From Thermoplasmata archaeon (GTDB lineage: Archaea > Thermoplasmatota > Thermoplasmata > Lutacidiplasmatales > UBA184), in assembly GCA_022750355.1 (NCBI GenBank), contig JAKIVW010000010.1, positions 8,438 to 27,620 of the forward strand: DNA of 19,183 nucleotides, given 5' to 3'. Of the stretch, positions 14,110-19,183 are shown in pieces. Below the pieces are notes generated by a model. That model saw nothing but the letters and a program-made list of their open reading frames with translations, ran no database searches and was not told where the DNA came from. The position numbers were made by a program, and so were the translations under genes. How positions within the stretch are numbered: the first letter of the stretch is position 1; the number at the start of each line of letters is the position of its first letter.

Positions 14110-14408
14110 GGCGGCCCGGCCTTCTTCTTCGAGCGGTCGAACATCGCGAGGATCCGCTCCGTCACGACATACCCGCCGGTCACGTTCATCGCGCCCATGA
14201 TCACGGCGACGAGGCCGATCGCCTCTTCGAGCGGGGTCGTCGCGAGGCCGAGGACGACGATCCCTCCGACCAGGACGATCCCGTGGATGAAGTTCGACCC
14301 CGACATGAGGGGGGTATGGAGGAGGACCGGGACACGGCTGATGACCTCGTAGCCGACGAACGCCGAGAGGATGCCGATGAAGAGGGCCGTCCAGAGATCC
14401 GCCGACAC
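14106..14408 (-). CDS. pntAB: NAD(P) transhydrogenase subunit alpha 2 (membrane part)
   Basis: This 100-residue protein is the small membrane subunit that, in species with split alpha subunits, supplies the first helices of domain II. It has three hydrophobic segments: LWTALFIGILSAFVGYEVI (5-23), FIHGIVLVGGIVVLGLA (40-56) and EAIGLVAVIMGAMNVTGGYVV (62-82), joined by the family-typical SRVPVLLHTPLMSGSN loop (24-39). The start is GTG at 14408. A GAGGT ribosome binding site overlaps the TGA stop of pntAA, and the gap between the two genes is 9 nt, so the genes are tightly coupled. The stop overlaps pntB. Confidence 0.96.
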   Translation of the reverse strand: MSADLWTALFIGILSAFVGYEVISRVPVLLHTPLMSGSNFIHGIVLVGGIVVLGLATTPLEEAIGLVAVIMGAMNVTGGYVVTERILAMFDRSKKKAGPP

Positions 14409-14417
14409 GTTGCTACC

Positions 14418-15557
14418 TCACTTCCCGGCGGCGAGCGCATCCCGCGTGGGGGCGTGCACGACCTCGCCGTTCCGGGTCAACAGACTCGCGGCCAGGATCT
14501 CGTCGGTGTAGTCCGTGACGAGTCCTCCCGTCGGTGCGACCAAGAGCTTCAGGAAGGCCTCGACGTTCTTCGCGAACATCTGGCTCGCATGGAACGGTAG
14601 TTGGCTCGGCAGGTTTAGCGGGCCGACGATCCGCACCCCACTCACCTCGATCTCGGTCCCGGGTTGGGTCAGTTCCACATTCCCGCCCGATTCGGCCGCG
14701 AGGTCGATGATGACCGCGCCCGGCCGCATCCGCGCGACCATCTCCTTTCGGACCAAGAGGGGCGCGCGTCGACCCGGAATGTTGGCGGTCGTGATGATGA
14801 TGTCCGCTTCGGCAACCGCCTTCGCGAGCATCTCGGCCTCTTGCTTCTTCTCCTCGTCCGTGAGCTCTCGAGCGTACCCGCCCGATCCTTCGGCGTTGAT
14901 CTGGAGTTCGAGGAATTTGGCGCCCAGGCTGCGGACCTGCTCGCCCGCCGCGCGCCGGACGTCGTAGGCCTCGACGATCGCGCCCAGCCGCTTGGAGGTC
15001 GCGATCGCCATGAGGCCCGCGACCCCGGCTCCCAGGATCAGGACGTGGGCCGGTCGGACCGTGCCCGCGGCCGTCGTCAGCATCGGGAGAAATTTCGGGC
15101 ACAGGTCGGCGCCGATGAGGGCGGCCCGGTACCCGGCCACGGTCGCCTGGGAAGAGAGAACGTCCATGCTCTGGGCGCGGGTGATCCTCGGCAGGAGATC
15201 GAGCGCGAAGGAGGTGATCTTCTGGTCGCGCATCTTCGCGACCTTGTCGAGGTTGCGGTTCGCGTTCATCAGCGCCACGACCACCGTACCGGGATGCATG
15301 GCGGCGGACTCCTCGAGCGTGGGGATCTGGACCTTCACGACCACATCCGCCGCCCCGAGGAGGGAGGCCCGGTTGGTTTCGAGCTTCGCCCCGGCTTGGA
15401 CGTACGCCGCGTCCGGATACCGGGCGCTTTCTCCCGCGCCGGCCTCGACCATCACCTCGTAGCCCGCCTTCACCATCCGAGGGATCACTTCGGGGGTCAG
15501 CGCGACCCGAGCCTCGCCCGGGGTGACCTCTTTCAGGACGGCGACGTGGAACGGCAA
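14418..15557 (-). CDS. pntAA: NAD(P) transhydrogenase subunit alpha 1 (NAD-binding domain I)
   Basis: Domain I is the soluble NAD(H)-binding part of the transhydrogenase, with an alanine-dehydrogenase-like fold. The 379 residues show KEVTPGEARVALTPEV (9-24), the RAQSMDVLSSQA motif (127-138) that contacts the nicotinamide, the Rossmann GAGVAGLMAIATSKRLGA (176-193) with the acidic EAYDVR end of the second strand, the mobile loop GYARELTDEEK (227-237), TTANIPGRRAP (256-266) and IIDLAAESGGNVE (283-295). The start is TTG at 15557: it leaves the conserved VAVLKE at the N-terminus, has AGAGGA just upstream, and lies about 30 nt after a TATAAT element. It is the first gene of the pnt operon, divergent from the DNA methyltransferase gene. 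Confidence 0.97.
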   Translation of the reverse strand: MPFHVAVLKEVTPGEARVALTPEVIPRMVKAGYEVMVEAGAGESARYPDAAYVQAGAKLETNRASLLGAADVVVKVQIPTLEESAAMHPGTVVVALMNANRNLDKVAKMRDQKITSFALDLLPRITRAQSMDVLSSQATVAGYRAALIGADLCPKFLPMLTTAAGTVRPAHVLILGAGVAGLMAIATSKRLGAIVEAYDVRRAAGEQVRSLGAKFLELQINAEGSGGYARELTDEEKKQEAEMLAKAVAEADIIITTANIPGRRAPLLVRKEMVARMRPGAVIIDLAAESGGNVELTQPGTEIEVSGVRIVGPLNLPSQLPFHASQMFAKNVEAFLKLLVAPTGGLVTDYTDEILAASLLTRNGEVVHAPTRDALAAGK

Positions 15558-15585
15558 AGGAATCCTCTCAACCGAACCGGGCGAG

Positions 15586-15591
15586 ATTATA
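15586..15591 (-). promoter_or_regulatory. TATA box of the pnt operon
   Basis: The minus strand reads GTATAATC around this position, centred about 31 nt before the TTG start of pntAA. The predicted leader is about 7 nt. This is among the clearest TATA-like elements in the window. Confidence 0.6.
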
Positions 15592-15704
15592 CCCTTACTG
15601 ATGCCCCAACGTTTTCACGGGGGGCCGGCCCCGCCCATCCCCGGGGAGGGCGGGTCCGACCGCCGGAGAAATCCTCATCAAGAAGGGGACGGTCTCCGCG
15701 CCGG

Positions 15705-16613
15705 ATGGCAGTGCGACCGACCCGTTCGTCGAACTCCGACTGGCGGGATCGGATCGTCCAGGGAGACGCCCGGGAGGTTCTCCTGGGGCTTCCGGCCGAA
15801 TCGGTACAACTCGCGATCACCAGTCCGCCGTACAATCTCCGGATCCCGTATCTGGGCTACGAGGACGACCTCCCGCCCGAGGAGTACCTTCGTCGGATGA
15901 AGGAGGTCTGGACCGCGCTGCACCGGGTCCTGGTTCCGGGGGGTCGGTTCGTCCTCAACGTCGCTCCGACCTCGATCAAGGATTTTCGGCCGATCCATCA
16001 CGACCTGTCGCGGGACCTCCGCGCGTTGGGGTTCATCATGCGAACCGAGATCATCTGGTACAAGCAGACGATGGGGCGTCGCACGGCCTGGGGGAGCTGG
16101 AGGAGTCCTTCGAATCCGCACATCATTCCCTCGTGGGAGTACGTTCTGGTCTTTTCCAAAGGTCAATGGAAACTCGAGGGAGACCCCCGTGACGTGGACA
16201 TCACGGCCCGAGAGTTCGAAAAGTTCTCCGACGGGTTCTGGCATATCCCTCCGGAACGGAAACGCCACGGGCACCCGGCTCCGTTCCCCGAGGAACTGAT
16301 CGAACGGCTCGTGAAATTCTACAGCTACCGGGGGAACGTCGTGATGGACATGTTCGGAGGGACCGGCACGGTCGCTTCGGTGGCTCGCCGCCTTGGCCGG
16401 CATTACCTCCACATCGATACTTCCTCCGAGTACTGTGCCCAGGCCGCCGAGCGGGTGCGACGCGCCACGCCCCCCGCGGGATGGGCGATTCCGGAACCAC
16501 GGGTCGAGCGGGCGCCGATCCCGATTCCCCCGACTACCGAATCACGGAAGGCGACCCGGCCCCGTCCTCCGCGGGGGGCTCACCGGGCGACCCCGGTCCC
16601 AGCCCCCCGATGA
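15705..16613 (+). CDS. Orphan site-specific DNA methyltransferase (beta class, N4C/N6A)
   Basis: The 302-residue protein is an amino-methyltransferase of the N6_N4_Mtase family. The catalytic motif IV, TSPPYN (39-44), comes first and the AdoMet-binding motif I, DMFGGTGTVASVARRLGR (215-232), comes near the C-terminus, the permuted order of the beta class. SPPY is seen both in N4-cytosine and some N6-adenine enzymes; I lean to N4-cytosine but cannot decide. HPAPFPEELIERLVKFYS (190-207) precedes motif I as motif X usually does. The middle segment (122-180) with GRRTAWGSWRSPSNPH would be the target-recognition part. The last 40 residues are a Pro/Arg-rich tail. No restriction endonuclease gene is nearby, so it is an orphan. 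The ATG at 15705 is preferred; the frame is open far upstream, antisense to pntAA, without a credible start. Confidence 0.92.
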   Translation: MAVRPTRSSNSDWRDRIVQGDAREVLLGLPAESVQLAITSPPYNLRIPYLGYEDDLPPEEYLRRMKEVWTALHRVLVPGGRFVLNVAPTSIKDFRPIHHDLSRDLRALGFIMRTEIIWYKQTMGRRTAWGSWRSPSNPHIIPSWEYVLVFSKGQWKLEGDPRDVDITAREFEKFSDGFWHIPPERKRHGHPAPFPEELIERLVKFYSYRGNVVMDMFGGTGTVASVARRLGRHYLHIDTSSEYCAQAAERVRRATPPAGWAIPEPRVERAPIPIPPTTESRKATRPRPPRGAHRATPVPAPR

Positions 16614-16641
16614 CTTCGTTCGTGGGAAATCGCTGAGCACG

Positions 16642-17724
16642 ATGCAGTTCGGCACCCGGGACGCAGCGAAATCGGCAGCTCCCCCTCCCCCCGATTTCCC
16701 CTACGTGCCGGACCGGTCTCTCCTCGATCGGACTCTCCGCATTACGGCGGTCATCGGACTCAGCACGCTCGGAACGGTCGCGATCCTCTCGTACCTGTTG
16801 CCGGGCTGGACGGCCGGGATCCTGCTCCTGCTCGTGCTGCTCGGCACGTTTCTTCTCGGGTACCGATGGGACCTGACACGCGACCGCGCCTTCCTCGGGA
16901 GCTGGGTCGGAGTATCGCTCGTGGTCGCGGTGGTCTCCCTCGTGACCGGGTGGCACAACGGTCTGACGGACGAGCCGTTCGTGACCCCGGCGTTCGCCCA
17001 GCTCTGGCCGAACCTGTACGGGGGCTCGATCTCCGTCACCTACGATCAGTATGGCGCCCCGTTGACCCTCTCGAACCTGTACAACGTGTACCTGCCGGGG
17101 CTCGCGTTCGCCGAAATCCCGGGTATCAGCTACAAGTGGACGTCCGTCGCGGCGTGGGCCGCGAGCCTCTACCTGCTCCGCCGTCGTGGCGAGTCGATCG
17201 TGCTGTGGGGGGGCGCCTGGGTCGGCCTCCTCGCGGCGAATGGGTTCAACGATTTCGTACCCTGCCTCGCCCTGACCCTCACCTTCGTCACGCTCGTCGG
17301 AACGCCCTCCAAGGTCGCCGAGATCGTTTCGCTCGCGCTGAAACAGTTCGCGAACCTGGTGGTCGTCGCGGTGCACCTCTACCACCGCCGCTGGCGGGAC
17401 GCGTTGCTGGCGGTGGTGGTCACCGCTGCGATCCTGGCCCCGTTCGCCTACCTGTCACCGGGGGGCGTGGTGTGCCACGTCCTCTTGGTGCAGCCGGGCG
17501 AGTGCAGTCGTGGAGCCGGAACTCCGCTCGGGCCCGGTTTCGTCCACCACATCAATTACTTGCTCTGGCCGCTCTTCGCGATCGCGGTCTTCGGCCCGGG
17601 ATATCTCCGCTCTCTCCGGACGGCCGGTCCCGGGGGCGTCCGCGGGAAAGTGGGCCGGTTCCTCCGCCGATGGTCCCGACCCAACCGGGGTCCGACTCCG
17701 CCCCCTCCCTCGGCCCCCACCTGA
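16642..17724 (+). CDS. Polytopic membrane protein, paralogue of the GtrA fusion's N-terminal part
   Basis: The 360 residues include about 8 hydrophobic segments after a Pro-rich cytosolic N-terminus (SAAPPPPDF). It shares a series of blocks, in the same order, with the protein at 11262-12683: HNGLTDEPFVTP (105-116), TYDQYGAP (133-140), ISYKWTSVAAW (162-172), AANGFNDFV (198-206), LALKQFANL (231-239), HRRWRDALLAV (248-258), a Cys/Gly-rich loop with PGECSRGAGTP (285-295) and a final YLLWPLFAIAVFGP helix. It lacks the GtrA domain and ends with a Pro/Arg-rich tail. The acidic TDEPF loop and the conserved K/KQ positions suggest a GT-C-like glycosyltransferase using a lipid-linked donor; this is inference. 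The gene starts 28 nt after the methyltransferase and may share its transcript. Confidence 0.78.
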   Translation: MQFGTRDAAKSAAPPPPDFPYVPDRSLLDRTLRITAVIGLSTLGTVAILSYLLPGWTAGILLLLVLLGTFLLGYRWDLTRDRAFLGSWVGVSLVVAVVSLVTGWHNGLTDEPFVTPAFAQLWPNLYGGSISVTYDQYGAPLTLSNLYNVYLPGLAFAEIPGISYKWTSVAAWAASLYLLRRRGESIVLWGGAWVGLLAANGFNDFVPCLALTLTFVTLVGTPSKVAEIVSLALKQFANLVVVAVHLYHRRWRDALLAVVVTAAILAPFAYLSPGGVVCHVLLVQPGECSRGAGTPLGPGFVHHINYLLWPLFAIAVFGPGYLRSLRTAGPGGVRGKVGRFLRRWSRPNRGPTPPPPSAPT

Positions 17725-17752
17725 CCCGAAATCGGGGGGTGTTTCCCGCCAA

Positions 17753-18526
17753 CTACGTTCCCGCGATCGGGAGCGACCACGGCCCCAGCAGTCGACGCTC
17801 GAGGTCGGACGTCGCCCGTACGAGGAGCGGTTCGAGATTCACGGTGTCGGCCCGGTTGTACCGTACCAGCTGGTCGAGGGCGGCACGGCTCCCCCGTCGG
17901 TACTCCTGCCACAAGCGGACGGCGTCCAGGCCGTGGATCCCCTCCACGCCCGTCCGGTCCCCGATGCCGAGACGTTCCTCGATCCGTTTGAGACCCCCGG
18001 CGAGCCCGAGTCGGTAGAACACGAAACGCAGGTCGATATGCACGGGAGGGGCGACGAGGGACGGAAAGCAGGCTTCCAGGAACGGGACATCGAAGCGCCG
18101 ACCGTTGAACGTGACCAGGATGGGAAACCGTCGCAGGTACGCCGGAAGTTCCTCGAGGTCTTCTCCGGCGATGAACGATTGGGTCCGCCCACCGCCGTGG
18201 ACGGTGACCACGGTGACGATACCCGCGTACGGGGAGAGCCCCGTCGTCTCGATGTCGAGGAACGCGGTCTTCTCCGCGAACCGGGGATACAGGCGCCAAT
18301 GTTCCGAGTCGGGCAAGCGCCGACCGAACCACGCGGCGTCCCCCTCCCGCAACGCCCGCTCGCTGGCCGCGAGCTCCCGCGCGAGATTCTCCTTGGGCAG
18401 GGTTCGGACGGACCCGCTCGGAAGGCGTCCCGCGAGATCCTTCCAGTCCCGGATCCCGTCCTGCCAGAGCGCCGCTTCGGTCGCAGGCCCGATCCCGGGC
18501 AGGTGGAGGAAGGTGGCGCGCAGCAT
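17753..18526 (-). CDS. HhH-containing DEDD exonuclease (YprB-like RNase H fold)
   Basis: The 257-residue protein pairs an N-terminal helix-hairpin-helix DNA/RNA-binding element, FLHLPGIGPATEAALWQDGIRDWKDLA (6-32), with an RNase H-like domain of the YprB type (RNase_H_2, PF13482). The DEDD catalytic set is visible: FLDIETTGLSP (D91, E93), VTFNGRRFDVPFL (D146) and YNRADTVNLEPL (Y223, D227); HIDLRF (D165) is conserved in this group too. A 3'-5' exonuclease acting on DNA or RNA is expected, but the substrate is unknown; bacterial and archaeal members are poorly studied. The ATG at 18526 follows a TTTAAT element by about 26 nt, so the mRNA should be leaderless. It converges on the membrane protein gene with a 28-nt gap. 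Confidence 0.88.
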   Translation of the reverse strand: MLRATFLHLPGIGPATEAALWQDGIRDWKDLAGRLPSGSVRTLPKENLARELAASERALREGDAAWFGRRLPDSEHWRLYPRFAEKTAFLDIETTGLSPYAGIVTVVTVHGGGRTQSFIAGEDLEELPAYLRRFPILVTFNGRRFDVPFLEACFPSLVAPPVHIDLRFVFYRLGLAGGLKRIEERLGIGDRTGVEGIHGLDAVRLWQEYRRGSRAALDQLVRYNRADTVNLEPLLVRATSDLERRLLGPWSLPIAGT

Positions 18527-18549
18527 TCGGCCCGCGACCGGCTCGAGAC

Positions 18550-18555
18550 ATTAAA
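18550..18555 (-). promoter_or_regulatory. TATA box for the HhH exonuclease gene
   Basis: TTTAAT on the minus strand, centred about 27 nt before the ATG at 18526, predicts transcription starting at the A of the start codon or 1-2 nt before it. Confidence 0.5.
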
Positions 18556-18596
18556 CGTAGCGACCACGGCGCGTTCGGGACGGGGGCGTTCGACCG

Positions 18597-19043
18597 CTAC
18601 GGGCGCGGGTCGGCCCCTTCCACCGCGAGGGGCCCGAGCGGGGCGATGAGCGTCTTCACCGCCGCCCAGAAGTCGGTGACCTGCTGCCGGTCGAGCCGTC
18701 GGTCGTAGAGCGGCTGGCGGCACTCCGCCTCCAGGACTTCCGGGTCGTCGGCGTCCCAGACGAGTCGGACCACCCACGCTCCCCGTTCTTCCTCGTACGC
18801 GTAGACCCTCTTGCGCGGGTCGGTCGTGACCGGATTCGGGACGAGAATATCGAGCGGCGGGCTGGGCGGCGGGGGGAGTCCCGGCATGAGCATGAACACC
18901 GGCGGTGCCGGAGGGAGCTTCAAGCGGATCCACGCGACGACCGGCCAGTGGGACCGGGGGGCACCGAGGCTGGGCACGAACGCGAGGAGCGGAGCGATGT
19001 ATTGACGACAGCGGCCGGGCGCTCTCCGATCGAAAAAGATCAC
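18597..19043 (-). CDS. Hypothetical proline-rich protein
   Basis: I do not recognise this 148-residue protein. Residues 30-47 (RSHWPVVAWIRLKLPPAP) and 48-70 (a Pro/Met/Leu-rich stretch with PGLPPPPSPPLDILVPNP) suggest an extended segment, followed by a more regular alpha/beta part: RVYAYEEERGAWVVRLVWDADDPEVLEAECRQPLYD (79-114) and an amphipathic helix VTDFWAAVKTLIAPLG (122-137). There is no signal peptide and no membrane helix. The start is uncertain: GTG at 19043 has GGGAGG directly abutting it, too close for a normal site, and a second GTG lies 22 codons in (residue 23). The conserved-looking part is after residue 30 in either case. Confidence 0.6.
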   Translation of the reverse strand: MIFFDRRAPGRCRQYIAPLLAFVPSLGAPRSHWPVVAWIRLKLPPAPPVFMLMPGLPPPPSPPLDILVPNPVTTDPRKRVYAYEEERGAWVVRLVWDADDPEVLEAECRQPLYDRRLDRQQVTDFWAAVKTLIAPLGPLAVEGADPRP

Positions 19044-19183
19044 CCTCCCGATCGCTCGGGACGTACCCGGATTGAGAGGAGGAGGTCACGGGGCCCCGAC
19101 CGATGGTCGTGGCCCTCGCCCCGTCCTGTCAACTTCACACGCGTTCTGTTTAACTGCCAAACGCCGCTAGCTTACGTAGCTGC
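19044..19183. other. Terminal intergenic stretch with AT-rich motifs
   Basis: These 140 nt hold no supported gene. A TTTAA island at about 19149-19153 could be a TATA-like element for either direction, and the last 20 bases contain an imperfect inverted repeat around TTACG (GCTA ... TAGC). The right-hand neighbour is outside the window. Confidence 0.3.

Noticed and set aside
14664..15704. Upstream extension of the methyltransferase frame
   Set aside because: It is antisense to pntAA, low-complexity, and has no start with a binding site; motifs start just after the ATG at 15705.
1..19183. CRISPR array, transposase or phage genes
   Set aside because: No regularly spaced repeats, no terminal inverted repeats with a transposase, and no phage structural or integrase motifs were seen.

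Overview
The window reads as a high-GC archaeal chromosome segment. The evidence is the information-processing genes (small subunit DP1 of the archaeal D-family DNA polymerase, archaeal-type DnaG with a central TOPRIM domain, a LonB-like AAA+ ATPase), TATA-like elements about 25-40 nt before several starts with short or absent leaders, and a tRNA without encoded CCA. The gene set and GC content suggest a GC-rich Thermoplasmata-like euryarchaeal lineage; that placement is an inference and was not tested. I see no insertion sequence, prophage or CRISPR array, and the genes are densely packed.

Layout. 1-531 is the 3' part of phosphoglycerate kinase (+). It faces a minus-strand pair, polB(DP1)-cutA, coupled by an ATGA overlap; the CutA frame runs on as an Arg-rich tail antisense to pgk. 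An unrecognised soluble protein follows (2607-3284, -). The 260-nt gap before dnaG holds a TATA-like box and, at the distance expected for the start site, a nested set of perfect helices (3425-3598) that I read as an unidentified structured RNA or dnaG leader. Then come dnaG (+), a GC hairpin, and a LonB-like ATPase with a zinc ribbon and no protease domain (+). tRNA-Val(GAC) is followed by a RibD/DHFR-type reductase coupled by ATGA to a tiny zinc-ribbon protein, then a small four-helix membrane protein.

8602-11159 (-) carries a VOC/PhnB-like protein, a DsbA-like protein with a degenerate active site (SxxC), and an MFS transporter just upstream of it. A polytopic membrane protein with a C-terminal GtrA domain (11262-12683, +) is next. 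The minus-strand operon pntAA-pntAB-pntB encodes a complete three-subunit proton-translocating NAD(P) transhydrogenase. Divergent from it are an orphan beta-class DNA methyltransferase and a second polytopic membrane protein that is a clear paralogue of the N-terminal part of the GtrA fusion. The window closes with an HhH plus DEDD-exonuclease protein (YprB-like) and a proline-rich hypothetical protein, both on the minus strand.

Themes. Replication and RNA-quality-control genes cluster on the left (DP1, DnaG, the structured RNA, the AAA+ ATPase). The right half is rich in membrane functions: a transhydrogenase that would link NADPH supply to proton-motive force, and two related putative glycosyltransferase-like proteins. 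The strongest candidates for something undescribed are the structured RNA before dnaG, the protease-less zinc-ribbon Lon-like ATPase, and the GtrA-fused membrane protein family.
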